Below are positions 17,189-26,972 of a DNA stretch of 64,000 nucleotides, piece by piece (within the stretch, counting starts at the first letter, position 1; every line of letters begins with the position of its first letter). Under the pieces are notes generated by a model. That model searched no databases. It worked only from the letters and a program-made list of their open reading frames with translations, and was not told where the DNA came from. Source of the stretch: JAMHZE01 sp964424715. GTDB taxonomy: Bacteria > Pseudomonadota > Alphaproteobacteria > Rickettsiales > UBA8987. Location of the stretch: the NCBI GenBank assembly GCA_964424715.1, contig CAYRJW010000001.1, positions 1 to 64,000 on the forward strand. The letters run 5' to 3'. A program made the position numbers and the translations under genes.

Positions 17189-18097
17189 ATGTTCGCAAAG
17201 GGCTCTTTTTTACTGAAACTGAAGCATCTCGCAGAACTGGCCGTGGTATTGCCGCTGTTCTTTCTGCTTAAGATATTGCCGTTTGCGGTATCGTCTTTTC
17301 TGCTCGGTAAATTGCTGCGGTTGCTTGGAAGGAATCATAAGTCTCACCAGACGGCGCTTAAGAATATAAAACACTGTTTTCCTGAAAAAACCGATGCGGA
17401 GATCGGGGATATCGCCCTGAACTCATGGGAAAATCTTGGCAGGATAGCGGGCGAATTGCCGCATATAGTTTCCTACCAGCAGGGCAGGATGCAGGAGCTG
17501 GCGCCTATATCAGGAATAGAGAATCTTGAGGAGGCAGAAAGATTCGCGAAGGAAAATAATACCGGCATAGTGCTGATGACGGCCCATATCGGTAACTGGG
17601 AACTGGCCGCGCGCACAGCACTGATACTGGACCCGGAAACAGCGCTGATATACCGCAAGGCGAACAACCCTTATGTAGATGCGCTGATACAGAATCTGCG
17701 TGGAAAATATACCGATTTTATCATACCCAAAGGTGATAAAAGCGGGGTGCGGGATATTTTAAAACATCTTAAAAGCGGCGGCAGTCTCGCCATGCTCGCA
17801 GACCAGAAAATAAGTGCCGGGGTTGATGTCAGATTCTTTGAGACCACGGTAAAAGCGCCATCTTCAGCTGGTGAATTCAGTCTAAAATATAATACGCCGG
17901 TGGTTACTTTCAGGGCGGTGCGGGATGAGATAGCGAAAACATCTTTCGTGGTGAAATTCGATAAGCCGATATATTCCGAGGGCAGAAGCCCGGAGGAGAT
18001 AATGCAGCTTATATATAATAATTACGAACGCTGGATAAGGGAATATCCGAACCAGTGGTTCTGGCAACATAACCGGTTCGAGCTGGCGAAGAAGTAG
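17189..18097 (+). CDS. Lipid A biosynthesis lauroyl-type acyltransferase (LpxL/HtrB family)
   Basis: A 302-residue membrane-anchored acyltransferase that would add a secondary acyl chain to lipid A from acyl-ACP. It has an N-terminal hydrophobic segment (about 14-40), the catalytic HX4E motif in TAHIGNWE, then IYRKANNPYVD and LADQK, all LpxL-family blocks. It starts at the base after the gyrA stop and must be cotranscribed with it. The acyl chain and position used cannot be told from sequence; LpxM or LpxP relatives are alternatives. Confidence 0.85.
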   Translation: MFAKGSFLLKLKHLAELAVVLPLFFLLKILPFAVSSFLLGKLLRLLGRNHKSHQTALKNIKHCFPEKTDAEIGDIALNSWENLGRIAGELPHIVSYQQGRMQELAPISGIENLEEAERFAKENNTGIVLMTAHIGNWELAARTALILDPETALIYRKANNPYVDALIQNLRGKYTDFIIPKGDKSGVRDILKHLKSGGSLAMLADQKISAGVDVRFFETTVKAPSSAGEFSLKYNTPVVTFRAVRDEIAKTSFVVKFDKPIYSEGRSPEEIMQLIYNNYERWIREYPNQWFWQHNRFELAKK

Positions 18098-18099
18098 TT

Positions 18100-19341
18100 T
18101 TATTTTTCAGGTGGGCTCTCAAAATATTTCAGCAAAGAAGGGTCTTTCTTTGCGCCTTCTATTATTTTATCTTCCAATATCTGCGAGGCTGTGTTGGAAG
18201 TTGCAGGAACCACTGCCGCACCTGCTTCGATGGAGATATCGTTGATGAGCTTATCATCGGGGTTCGCACCTAAATGTCCGGAGATAAGGTCCTCAAAATT
18301 CTTGTTGGACTCATCGCAGAGATTGACAAATACATCATCATAGGAAGCCCCGGTCTTGTTGAGGCGCCAGCCTCTCTCGCTGGTCAGGGAGTAATATCCG
18401 AATTCTCTGGCAGGGTTCTGGAACAGGAAACAATATTTATCATTTCGGCTGAAATAGTAGGTTCCGCGAATGCCGTAAGTGAAGAATTCATGGCGCTGAA
18501 GTAATTTAGGCGAGGATTTTTCCGGCAGCATTTTATCTATGAATTTCGGGTACTCACCGTTTTCATAATAATATCTATCAACTTTCAGCTTTACTTCATC
18601 TATGTAATGTTTTGCGTCTGCTACATCTTTGTTATTATATATTTCCCCGAGAGGAATGGAGGTTACGGGCAGAATGAGCAGGAGAAGGAAAAAACTGCAT
18701 AGAATCAGATTTCTTTTAAGGCCAGAAAAACTGAATTTACCGTTAATTACCCAGTAGGCCATAAGTGAGACAAATCCCGAGATAATGGCTATTGCAGCGA
18801 GGCCCAGGAATAATCTGAAGCTGAATGAAAGCCAGAGCATATCAAAACTTATTTTCCCGAACAGGCCGCCAGCCAGGGGGGTTATCTGCTCGAAATGACC
18901 GCGGCCGGTATAAGCAAAAACAGGGATGGAAATTATGGTTATTATTGTGGTGGCGGATAGTAAGAATTTTGTTTTGGAAGGTAACAGTATAAGCGTAAGA
19001 AAAATATTAAATAATATGAAACACCACAGGTAATATGACAGGGTGAACCATTCTATACCGTATCTTTCAGGCTCGGCGATCTGTTTTAGGGCGGTATCGG
19101 CAATGAAGAAGCAGACAGCAATACGGATAAGGGAGGATATAACCAGAGCATAATTATTGGTGAGTTTTTTTGAGAAAACTACCATAGTTACTATTGCGGC
19201 AAATATTACGAATATCAGGGTAAAACTGATCGTGCTTATACACATGGTTTTAATGGATCCTGATGCCGCACATATCTCGGCAGGCATGGGCAGGTGGAAG
19301 GATAGGAAAATACTGTTTATATAGTATATCAGAAGGTCCAT
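18100..19341 (-). CDS. Unknown membrane protein with pseudopilin-like C-terminal motif
   Basis: A 413-residue protein I do not recognise. It has about six hydrophobic helices in residues 30-225 and then a soluble domain of about 185 residues. Early in that domain is KVDRYYYENGEYPKFIDKM, which resembles the YYxxNGxYP motif after the N-terminal helix of type II/IV pseudopilins, followed by an aromatic-rich block (GTYYFSRNDKYCFLF). It is not a pilin: the motif is internal and there is no prepilin signal. It may have been borrowed or be convergent. The gene ends 2 bp from the acyltransferase stop and is divergent from cdsA. Confidence 0.7.
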   Translation of the reverse strand: MDLLIYYINSIFLSFHLPMPAEICAASGSIKTMCISTISFTLIFVIFAAIVTMVVFSKKLTNNYALVISSLIRIAVCFFIADTALKQIAEPERYGIEWFTLSYYLWCFILFNIFLTLILLPSKTKFLLSATTIITIISIPVFAYTGRGHFEQITPLAGGLFGKISFDMLWLSFSFRLFLGLAAIAIISGFVSLMAYWVINGKFSFSGLKRNLILCSFFLLLLILPVTSIPLGEIYNNKDVADAKHYIDEVKLKVDRYYYENGEYPKFIDKMLPEKSSPKLLQRHEFFTYGIRGTYYFSRNDKYCFLFQNPAREFGYYSLTSERGWRLNKTGASYDDVFVNLCDESNKNFEDLISGHLGANPDDKLINDISIEAGAAVVPATSNTASQILEDKIIEGAKKDPSLLKYFESPPEK

Positions 19342-19395
19342 AAATATATAATTTAAAGCTAGACTTACGCAGGTAAAACCTATACCAAAAACAAT

Positions 19396-20118
19396 ATGTC
19401 AAATCTAGTTAAAAGAAGCCTTTCGGCATTAATTCTAGCGCCTCTGGTGGTGTATCTTATGTATTCCGGCGGGAAGCCATATCTTTATATGATACTGGTG
19501 CTGTTCCTTGGCATGTTCTATGAATGGGTGATGATAACCCGCAAGGCAGAGCAGAAACTTCTATGGTGGATATTCGGTTTTTTCTATATCGGGTTTGCAT
19601 GCATGGTGATGCTGTTCTTAGAAAGGATGCGTTATGATTTCGCAGGCTTCCATAAAGTGCCGGTGCTACTGTTCCTGCTTGCGATACTGGTCTGGCTCAA
19701 CGATATATTCTCTTATGTCTTTGGTAAAGGTTTGGGCGGTCCAAAATTAATGCCGAAAGTTTCGCCGAATAAAACATGGGCGGGAACGGTTGGCGGTGTT
19801 GTTGCATGTGTGGCATTCTTTTTCATCATGAATTATTCGATAGGCTTTGGTGCCAATATAATTTCTGATGAGGTTTTCATGATAGCGCTCGGGATACATA
19901 TAATTGTTCCTATAATCGCGCTTATCGGCGACCTGTTCGAATCTATGGTGAAAAGAAAATTCGGTGTTAAGGATTCGGGAAGTATAATTCCTGGGCATGG
20001 CGGCATACTTGACAGGATGGATGGCATGTTACTGGTGATGAACGTAACAGGTGCGCTGTTCTATATAATGTTTGCCATCAAAGCCGGGCAGCTTGCCGCA
20101 CAGGGAGTTACGGTATAA
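19396..20118 (+). CDS. cdsA: Phosphatidate cytidylyltransferase
   Basis: A 240-residue multi-helix membrane enzyme that makes CDP-diacylglycerol from phosphatidate and CTP, the branch point to all phospholipids. The family signature is complete near the C-terminus: SMVKRKFGVKDSGS followed by PGHGGILDRMD. It is slightly shorter than E. coli CdsA (285) but typical for alphaproteobacteria. It opens the operon cdsA-dxr-rseP-bamA-skp and overlaps dxr by one base (TAATG). In many relatives uppS lies just upstream, but not here. Confidence 0.95.
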   Translation: MSNLVKRSLSALILAPLVVYLMYSGGKPYLYMILVLFLGMFYEWVMITRKAEQKLLWWIFGFFYIGFACMVMLFLERMRYDFAGFHKVPVLLFLLAILVWLNDIFSYVFGKGLGGPKLMPKVSPNKTWAGTVGGVVACVAFFFIMNYSIGFGANIISDEVFMIALGIHIIVPIIALIGDLFESMVKRKFGVKDSGSIIPGHGGILDRMDGMLLVMNVTGALFYIMFAIKAGQLAAQGVTV

Positions 20119-21299
20119 TGACAAAAACAATAACCATACTCGGCGTTACCGGAAGCATTGGCCAGAACACGGCGGAACTGGTGCAGGCCAATCCGGAGAA
20201 ATTCAAAGTTAAATCTGTAATAGCGCAGAAGAGTGTTGAGAAATTAACGGCGCTTGCAAAAAGTCTGCGTGCAGAACAGGCTGTAATTGCCGATGATACA
20301 AAATATAAAGAACTGAAAGATGCGCTCGCGGGAAGTGGCATAGAAGTTGTAGCTGGGAAAGAGGCAATGCTTGAAGCGGCGGGTGAGAAGGCTGATCTGT
20401 TCCTTTCTTCAGCGGTAGGATTTTGTGCGCTGGAGCCGACACTGGCGGCGATAAGGGCTGGCAGCAATATCGGTCTTGCGAATAAGGAGTGCTTGGTTTG
20501 CGCTGGCGATCTGATGAATGATGAGGTGGCAAAAGCGGGCGTAAAACTTCTGCCGATAGATTCGGAACATAATTCGATATACCAGATATTTGATTTCAAG
20601 CGGAAGGAAGATGTTGAGAAAATAATTTTAACCGCATCAGGCGGACCATTCCGGAATTTCACTAAGGATGAACTTGCGAACATCACTCCGGCGATGGCAA
20701 TAAAACATCCTAACTGGAGCATGGGCGCTAAAATATCGGTGGATTCGGCAACGCTTATGAATAAGGGGTTGGAGGTGTTAGAGGCTTATTACCTGTTCCC
20801 GGTGGAGAAAAAGCAGATAGATGTTCTGGTGCATCCGCAATCTATAATTCACGGCCTGGTGACATATAAGGACGGCTCAATGCTGGCGGGGATGAGCTTC
20901 CCGGATATGAAGATCCCTATCTCATACGCGCTTGGATATCCTGAAAGGCTTGCCAACGATACAAAAAGAATAGACCTTGCGGCGATAGGCTCTTTGAACT
21001 TTGAGAAGCCGGATAATGATAAATTTCCATGTCTGGGCCTTGCAAGAAATGCGCTGGAACTGGGCGCAAAAGCGCCGATCGCGCTTAACGCCGCCAACGA
21101 GATCGCGGTAGAAGCCTTCCTGAACGGGCGGATAAGTTTTGTGCAGATAGCCTATGTAGTAGAAATGGTTGTAGAAAAAATAATTTCTTCTGCTAAGAAT
21201 GCGGTTGAAACTCTGGAGCAGGTGTTCGAGGTCGATCTGGAATCTCGGAAACTGGCGGAACAATTAATAAACGGTAAAATCGGAAAAAGGGCGGCTTAA
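20118..21299 (+). CDS. dxr: 1-deoxy-D-xylulose 5-phosphate reductoisomerase
   Basis: A 393-residue enzyme of the MEP isoprenoid pathway that converts DXP to MEP with NADPH. It has the Rossmann start ILGVTGSIGQNTAEL, the metal and substrate residues in PIDSEHNSIYQ, the flexible loop HPNWSMGAKISVDSATLMNKG and the C-terminal PNKFPCLGLA-type helix (here DNDKFPCLGLA). Isoprenoids feed undecaprenyl phosphate and quinones, which suits the envelope operon. It overlaps cdsA by one base. Confidence 0.96.
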   Translation: MTKTITILGVTGSIGQNTAELVQANPEKFKVKSVIAQKSVEKLTALAKSLRAEQAVIADDTKYKELKDALAGSGIEVVAGKEAMLEAAGEKADLFLSSAVGFCALEPTLAAIRAGSNIGLANKECLVCAGDLMNDEVAKAGVKLLPIDSEHNSIYQIFDFKRKEDVEKIILTASGGPFRNFTKDELANITPAMAIKHPNWSMGAKISVDSATLMNKGLEVLEAYYLFPVEKKQIDVLVHPQSIIHGLVTYKDGSMLAGMSFPDMKIPISYALGYPERLANDTKRIDLAAIGSLNFEKPDNDKFPCLGLARNALELGAKAPIALNAANEIAVEAFLNGRISFVQIAYVVEMVVEKIISSAKNAVETLEQVFEVDLESRKLAEQLINGKIGKRAA

Positions 21300-21302
21300 A
21301 AA

Positions 21303-22424
21303 ATGGAACTCGCAACATTGATCGTGCATAATATAATCTCATTCATAGTGATACTTTCCATTATAGTGTTCCTGCATGAGTTCGGACATTACTGGGTAGC
21401 GAAGAAATTCGGCGTGAAGATAGAAACATTCTCGATAGGTTTCGGCAAAGAGATATTCGGCTGGAACGATAAAAGCGGTACAAGATGGAAAATAAGCATG
21501 TGGCCCCTTGGTGGCTATGTAAAAATGTTCGGGGATGATTCGGCAGCAAGTACGCCGGATAGTAAAAAACTAAGCGAGATGTCGGATGAGGAAAAGAAAG
21601 TCTCTTTCTATTTCCAGAAGATATATAAAAGGTTCCTTATCGTTCTTGGTGGCCCGGCGTTTAATTTTTTAACGGCTATCGTAATTCTTTCATTCTTCTT
21701 TTTCTTCTATGGTCGCCCGGAAACAAAGCCGGTGGTTGATACTGTGGTTGAAAATTCCGCCGCTGCCGCTGCCGGGTTTAAAAAAGGCGACGAGATCATT
21801 GAGCTTGATGGCCAGAGCATCACAAGGTTCGAACAGATAAAAGGCATAGTTTCCCTTAACCCTGAGATCCCGCTTGAGATAGTTTATTTAAGGGATGGAA
21901 AAAAAATAAAAACGAAAATTACTCCGAAGATGCAGGAGACAAAAGATATATTCGGTGATGTAACAAAAATAGGCCTGATAGGTATCGGTGCAACAGAATC
22001 GACATTTAAAAAGCTTGGCGGCACGGAAGCAATTTCCGCTTCGGTCATCGAGACATATGACATTAGCGCAAAAACACTTCAGGCAGTCGGGCAGATGATA
22101 ACCGGCCAGCGTTCTGCGCATGATATAAGCGGCGTTCTGCGCATCGCGGATTACTCAGGAAAATCGGTTGATCAGGGTTTTAAAATGGTGTTCTGGTTCA
22201 TGGCTATCATTTCAATAAATCTGGGGCTGGTGAATCTGTTCCCGATTCCAATGCTTGACGGCGGACATTTATTCTTCTACTTAATTGAAGCAGTCAGGGG
22301 TAAGCCATTGTCCGAAAAGACACAGGAATATCTCTTCCGTTTCGGCTTTTTAGTACTGATGAGCCTGATGGTGTTTGCAACTTTTAACGATTTGAGTCAT
22401 TTTAATATTATAAAACTTCCATAA
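21303..22424 (+). CDS. rseP: Site-2 protease RseP
   Basis: A 373-residue intramembrane zinc metalloprotease. HEFGH is in the first membrane helix and NLFPIPMLDGGH, with the third metal ligand, is in the third. A PDZ domain lies between (about 140-225: AAAAGFKKGDEIIELDGQSI). In E. coli RseP cleaves the anti-sigma factor RseA and signal-peptide remnants. It lies 3 bp after dxr and 20 bp before bamA, the usual order in proteobacteria. Confidence 0.94.
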   Translation: MELATLIVHNIISFIVILSIIVFLHEFGHYWVAKKFGVKIETFSIGFGKEIFGWNDKSGTRWKISMWPLGGYVKMFGDDSAASTPDSKKLSEMSDEEKKVSFYFQKIYKRFLIVLGGPAFNFLTAIVILSFFFFFYGRPETKPVVDTVVENSAAAAAGFKKGDEIIELDGQSITRFEQIKGIVSLNPEIPLEIVYLRDGKKIKTKITPKMQETKDIFGDVTKIGLIGIGATESTFKKLGGTEAISASVIETYDISAKTLQAVGQMITGQRSAHDISGVLRIADYSGKSVDQGFKMVFWFMAIISINLGLVNLFPIPMLDGGHLFFYLIEAVRGKPLSEKTQEYLFRFGFLVLMSLMVFATFNDLSHFNIIKLP

Positions 22425-22444
22425 TAAAAAACAGGGTTGGAACC

Positions 22445-24727
22445 ATGAAAAACATTAAATTAATCTTAGCTTTAGCGATCATCGCCGGTTCTTTTTCTGC
22501 TCGTGCCGAAGAAACCGTGATAAAAGATATTCAGGTGAATGGTAATAAAAGGGTTGAGACCGCCACTGTTGAAGCATTTTTGAATGTTCCTCTTAACCAG
22601 CCGGTTGATAAATCAACGCTCGATGGCGCGTTTAAAAGAATGTACGATACCGGCCTGTTCGAAGATCTGAATATGGCACTTAAGAACGGCGTGCTTATAG
22701 TGAATGTTGTTGAGAACCCGGTTGTTTCGGAAGTTAATTTAGTTGGCAATAAAAAGCTTGATGAAGAAAAGATAACCCCTGAACTTAAAGTTTCCCCGCG
22801 CGCTATATTTAAAGAATCTGATGTAAAAGCGGATGTGAAACGCATATTAACTCTTTACCAGAGAAGCGGCCGTTTCAATGTTAAGGTTGATCCTAAAATT
22901 GAAAAACTTGATGATGGCAGGGTCAATGTTACCTATAAAATAGACGAAGGTCAGCGCGCTGAAGTTGAACAGATATCTTTCATCGGCAATAACGCTTTCA
23001 GCGAAGGCGAGCTTGAATCTGTAGTGAGCACAAAAGAAAGTGCATGGTATAAATTCTTCTCCGGCAATGACAATTACGATCCGGACAGACTGGAATATGA
23101 CAGGGAATTACTGCGCAGGCACTATGTAGCCAGCGGCTATGCCGATGTAAGGATTATCTCTGCTGATGCAGAATATAATGAATCTGAAAAAGCCTTTAAT
23201 GTTATATATACAGTTGATGAAGGCGCGCATTATAATTTCGGCAAGGTCGATATCACAAGCTCTATACCTGATATCACCCTTGATAAGGTGGCCGAACAGA
23301 TAAAAACCAGAGAAGGAAAGGAATTCAACGCGAATCTGGTTGAAAGCACCATCTCTAACCTTACCGATCACCTTGGTGATAAAGGCTATGCCTTCGTAAG
23401 AATAGACCCGCAATATAATAAAGGTGAGAATAACACGATGGATATCACCTATATGATATCTGAAGGCCCGCGCGTTTATGTTAATAAAATTAACATCATC
23501 GGCAATGCCCGTACTATGGATGAAGTCATCAGAAGAGAATTCAGGATAGCTGAAGGTGATCCATATAACGCATCCAAGATCAAACGCTCTAAACAAAGAA
23601 TTGAAGCGCTTGGCTTCTTCTCAAAAGTTGATGTTGAGAATCAGGCGACAGATAAAGCTGATAAGGTTGATGTTAATCTTAAAGTTGCCGAACAATCTAC
23701 CGGTGAACTTACCTTTGGCGCAGGTCTTTCCAGCGCGGATGGTGTTCTTGGTGATGTCAGCATAACCGAACGCAACCTGCTTGGTAAAGGCCAGTTCCTG
23801 AGGGCGAATTTCACTGTTGCCTCAACAAGGCAGGAGATAGATCTTTCCTTCACTGAACCTTACTTCATGGACAGGAACTTTGCGGCCGGTATCGATCTTT
23901 TCAATACCTCTAACCAAAGCGGCGGTAGCTTCAACAACTATACGTTTGATAGCTCCACCACTGGTTTCAGCCTGAGAGGAACTTATCCGTGGAATGAATA
24001 TGTAAGCCACACCGTAAGATACACCCTGAGAAGCGATGAGGTTTCCAACCCTGCGGTAGGTGCATCTGCCTATGTACTTGAGCAGGTGGGTTCAAGGATG
24101 ACCTCTTCCGTGGGCCAGACATTCTCCTACAACACGCTTGATAACCAGCTTTCACCAACTGCCGGCTGGCTGGCATCATTAAGCCAGGATGTTGCAGGTG
24201 TGGGTGGCGATGTGAATTACCTGAAACATGAAGGTAAGTTGAATTACTTCACCCCAGTATCTGAGGACTGGTCTGATGTGGTGCTGAAACTTTCTGCAAG
24301 GGCTGGTAATATACTTGGCCTTAACGGCGATAATGTTGCCATCAATGACAGGTTCTTCGTAGGCTCTACCATAATCAGGGGCTTTGATAACCAAGGTATC
24401 GGCCCGCGTGATAAGGTCACCAAAGATCCGCTTGGTGGTAATACTTACTACGCTGCTTCAACCGAAATGATGTTCCCGCTCGGCCTGCCTGAGGAGCTGG
24501 GAATAAAAGGTGCGGTGTTCGCTGATGCTGCAACGCTTTCCGATGTTGATACGGCACTTACCACCACCAATGTTCAGGATGATACTGCTATAAGGGCATC
24601 CGCGGGTGTTGGCGTGTTCTGGCGCTCGCCGGTCGGCCCGATCAGGGTTGATCTTGCAACGCCTATCCAGAAACAAAGCTACGATGAAACCCAGGTCGTA
24701 AGATTCAGTTTCGGAACCAAATTCTAA
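22445..24727 (+). CDS. bamA: Outer-membrane protein assembly factor BamA
   Basis: A 760-residue Omp85 protein, the core of the barrel-assembly machine. A signal peptide ends at about ARA (residue 21). Five POTRA domains follow to about residue 415 (for example IKDIQVNGNKRVETATV, VNKINIIGNARTMDEVI). The barrel has the FVGSTIIRGF block of the L6 loop region and ends VRFSFGTKF with the C-terminal Phe. A GGTTGGAACC leader sits before the ATG. It is followed by skp as in many gram-negative bacteria. Confidence 0.96.
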   Translation: MKNIKLILALAIIAGSFSARAEETVIKDIQVNGNKRVETATVEAFLNVPLNQPVDKSTLDGAFKRMYDTGLFEDLNMALKNGVLIVNVVENPVVSEVNLVGNKKLDEEKITPELKVSPRAIFKESDVKADVKRILTLYQRSGRFNVKVDPKIEKLDDGRVNVTYKIDEGQRAEVEQISFIGNNAFSEGELESVVSTKESAWYKFFSGNDNYDPDRLEYDRELLRRHYVASGYADVRIISADAEYNESEKAFNVIYTVDEGAHYNFGKVDITSSIPDITLDKVAEQIKTREGKEFNANLVESTISNLTDHLGDKGYAFVRIDPQYNKGENNTMDITYMISEGPRVYVNKINIIGNARTMDEVIRREFRIAEGDPYNASKIKRSKQRIEALGFFSKVDVENQATDKADKVDVNLKVAEQSTGELTFGAGLSSADGVLGDVSITERNLLGKGQFLRANFTVASTRQEIDLSFTEPYFMDRNFAAGIDLFNTSNQSGGSFNNYTFDSSTTGFSLRGTYPWNEYVSHTVRYTLRSDEVSNPAVGASAYVLEQVGSRMTSSVGQTFSYNTLDNQLSPTAGWLASLSQDVAGVGGDVNYLKHEGKLNYFTPVSEDWSDVVLKLSARAGNILGLNGDNVAINDRFFVGSTIIRGFDNQGIGPRDKVTKDPLGGNTYYAASTEMMFPLGLPEELGIKGAVFADAATLSDVDTALTTTNVQDDTAIRASAGVGVFWRSPVGPIRVDLATPIQKQSYDETQVVRFSFGTKF

Positions 24728-24749
24728 TTTTTGAGGATAATTTATTATT

Positions 24750-25292
24750 ATGAGATATTGCCTTTTACTGTTAAGCCTTGCGGTCATCGCAGGTTCTTCT
24801 TCCGTCCGTGCCGATGATAAATATGAGATAAAACGCATTGCCGTGGTTGATGTTAAACGCATCACCGATGAATCACTGGCCGCGAAGACCGCTCAGAAAG
24901 AAGTCGGCAAACTGAAAGATAAATATCTTGCCGAGATAAAAGCCGAAGACAAAAAACTTCAGGACAGGCAGAAGCAGCTGGTCGGTGAGAAGAAGGTTCT
25001 TTCCGCGGAAGCTTTCAACAAAAAGGTCCTGGAATTCAGGAAGCTGGTAGATGTCAAAAAGGCTGAAGCCGCAAAGAAACAAAAAGTTGTTGAGGCTGCT
25101 TACCTAAAATCACTGGAACTTATCCGCGATGAGACAATGAAAGTCATCGCCGAGATCGCAAAAGACAAAGAACTTGATCTGGTGATACCTTCCTCGCAAT
25201 TACTATTCAGCAAACCTGCAACGGACATCACTCAGGAAACTCTGGGGATGCTGAATGAAAGGCTTACCAAGGTTGATATAAACGTTAAGTAG
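24750..25292 (+). CDS. OmpH/Skp-family periplasmic chaperone
   Basis: A 180-residue protein with a signal peptide (MRYCLLLLSLAVIAGSSSVRA) and a long Lys/Glu/Ala-rich coiled-coil region (about 45-140), as in Skp, which holds unfolded outer-membrane proteins on the way to BamA. It directly follows bamA, the family's usual place. It ends 9 bp from the convergent fabG stop, leaving no room for a separate terminator. Confidence 0.88.
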   Translation: MRYCLLLLSLAVIAGSSSVRADDKYEIKRIAVVDVKRITDESLAAKTAQKEVGKLKDKYLAEIKAEDKKLQDRQKQLVGEKKVLSAEAFNKKVLEFRKLVDVKKAEAAKKQKVVEAAYLKSLELIRDETMKVIAEIAKDKELDLVIPSSQLLFSKPATDITQETLGMLNERLTKVDINVK

Positions 25293-25301
25293 TTCTTTAA
25301 A

Positions 25302-26039
25302 CTATACCATTAACATCCCGCCATTAACGTGAATTGTCTGGCCAGTGATATAAGCGGCCTCATCTGAGGCAAGGAAACATACGGCGGCGGCGACATCTTT
25401 TGGTTTGCCCATCACGCCCACAGGGATAACAGATAGCATTTTATTTTTCTGATCTTCAGTTAGTTTATCGGTCATTGCGGTCTCGATGAAACCAGGGGCG
25501 ATGTTGTTTGCAGTAACGCCGCGTGATGCAAGCTCAGAGGCTATGGATTTTACTAAGCCCGCAACCCCTGCTTTTGATGCAACATAATTGGCCTGTCCCG
25601 GATTGCCCATAGTGCCGACGATAGAGCCGATAGTAATGATACGGCCATGGCGGTTCTTCATCATGCCGCGCATGCAGGATTTAATCAGTGTGAAGGTGGA
25701 GGTAAGGTTAACCTGTATCACTTCCTCAAAATCTTCCTCGCTCATGCGCATGGAGAGATTATCCTTGGTGATACCGGCATTACAGATTAGTATATCTATC
25801 TTGCCCATTTTCTCTTCCGCCGTGGCGGCAAGTTTTTTGATGGATTCTTTGTCTTTCAGGTTAGCGGTCTGAACATGCACGCGCTCACCCAGTGACTTTG
25901 CCAGCTCCTGTAATTTTTCTTCCCTTGTACCGGAGATGGTTATCTCGCAGCCCTGCGCGTGCAGAAGTCTTGCTATATCTTCACCGATACCACCGGTTGC
26001 GCCGGTAACCAAAGCCTTTTTACCCTGTAAACTGAACAT
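25302..26039 (-). CDS. fabG: 3-oxoacyl-[acyl-carrier-protein] reductase
   Basis: A 245-residue short-chain dehydrogenase that reduces beta-ketoacyl-ACP with NADPH in fatty acid synthesis. TGATGGIG is the cofactor loop, NAG and the catalytic Ser are in place (IGSIVGTMG), YVASK is the Tyr/Lys motif, and the end GQTIHVNGGMLM is FabG-like. The start at 26039 is the second of two adjacent ATGs; AAGGAG is 6 nt upstream, which favours it over 26042, and the longer frame to 26093 has no support. It stands apart from other fab genes. Confidence 0.92.
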   Translation of the reverse strand: MFSLQGKKALVTGATGGIGEDIARLLHAQGCEITISGTREEKLQELAKSLGERVHVQTANLKDKESIKKLAATAEEKMGKIDILICNAGITKDNLSMRMSEEDFEEVIQVNLTSTFTLIKSCMRGMMKNRHGRIITIGSIVGTMGNPGQANYVASKAGVAGLVKSIASELASRGVTANNIAPGFIETAMTDKLTEDQKNKMLSVIPVGVMGKPKDVAAAVCFLASDEAAYITGQTIHVNGGMLMV

Positions 26040-26094
26040 CATATTCTCCTTGTTTCTGAGAGAGAAAATCGCAGTTAGAGTAAATAATGTCAAT

Positions 26095-26125
26095 AAAAAA
26101 GCCCCGTAAATTATTACGGGGCTTT
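26095..26125 (-). terminator. Intrinsic terminator of the Bax-inhibitor-1 gene
   Basis: GCCCCGTAA (26101-26109) pairs perfectly with TTACGGGGC (26114-26122) around a 4-nt loop; the flanking AAA/TTT extends the stem. Read on the minus strand it is followed by a T-run (from 26100 downwards). Confidence 0.9.
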
Positions 26126-26155
26126 AAAAGTAAGAATTGCAAACCTTGCTATTGT

Positions 26156-26875
26156 CTAGCGACGGTTGCCCATCAGTTGAAGCAGATTGATGAACATATA
26201 GACAAAATCAAAGTATAGCTGCAGGGCGCCCAGTATAGCGGCTTTTGAACGGGCAGCGGCATCGCCGCCTACCATGAAATAGACCTGTTTTATCTTCTGG
26301 GTATCGTATGCGGTAAGTGCAACGGAAGCGACCACTGCAACGATGGAAGAGATAAACATTATCTGCGAGCTGCCGATGAATATATTAATGATGCTGGCAA
26401 GGAAAACACCCCAGATACCTATCATGGCAAAAGTGCCGAAAGAGGTAAGGTCTTTTTTGGTGGTGTAGCCGTATAAGCTCATGCTCATGAAGGTTGCGGC
26501 GGTAACGAAGAATGCGCGTGCTACCGATTCATGCGTATATTGCAGGAATATCGGGCAGACCATAAGCGATAAAAGCACCGCATAGCCATAGAAGGAAAGC
26601 TTTGCATTGGCTTCGCTCATTCGCATCATTTTTGGCATAACGGCAAAGGCCATCACCAGCGTGGCGATAAGCCATACTATGCTTAATGACATCACAACCG
26701 AAGTAAGCTGTGGGCTGCTGAGCACGAACCATGATACAAGGCCACTTAGGCCTAGGCCGGCTGCCATGTGGTTATATACTTTTATCATATGTGTACGCAG
26801 GCCCTGATCTATAGCAGCGCCTTGCGACTGGGTGCCTTGAGTGTAATCTCTAGGGCCGTTTGAAAAATCTACCAT
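26156..26875 (-). CDS. Bax inhibitor-1/YccA family membrane protein
   Basis: A 239-residue protein with seven hydrophobic helices from about residue 33 onwards, the family C-terminal pattern YDTQKIK...ALQLYFDFVYMFINLLQLMG, and a short polar N-terminus. Members of this TMBIM family conduct calcium or protons, or bind FtsH (YccA); which applies here is unknown. A strong AGGAGGG Shine-Dalgarno precedes the ATG, and the gene has its own terminator. Confidence 0.9.
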   Translation of the reverse strand: MVDFSNGPRDYTQGTQSQGAAIDQGLRTHMIKVYNHMAAGLGLSGLVSWFVLSSPQLTSVVMSLSIVWLIATLVMAFAVMPKMMRMSEANAKLSFYGYAVLLSLMVCPIFLQYTHESVARAFFVTAATFMSMSLYGYTTKKDLTSFGTFAMIGIWGVFLASIINIFIGSSQIMFISSIVAVVASVALTAYDTQKIKQVYFMVGGDAAARSKAAILGALQLYFDFVYMFINLLQLMGNRR

Positions 26876-26972
26876 TTTCCCTCCTTTTGGGATTGTTTTA
26901 ACTACGCTATTAATATATAGCTAATTTCATAATATTTCAAGTATAACAGGAAAAATTCAATTAGCGCAAGTA

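Noticed and set aside
25588..25872. Plus-strand frame of 94 codons inside fabG
   Set aside because: It is antisense to the conserved FabG core and has no independent support.
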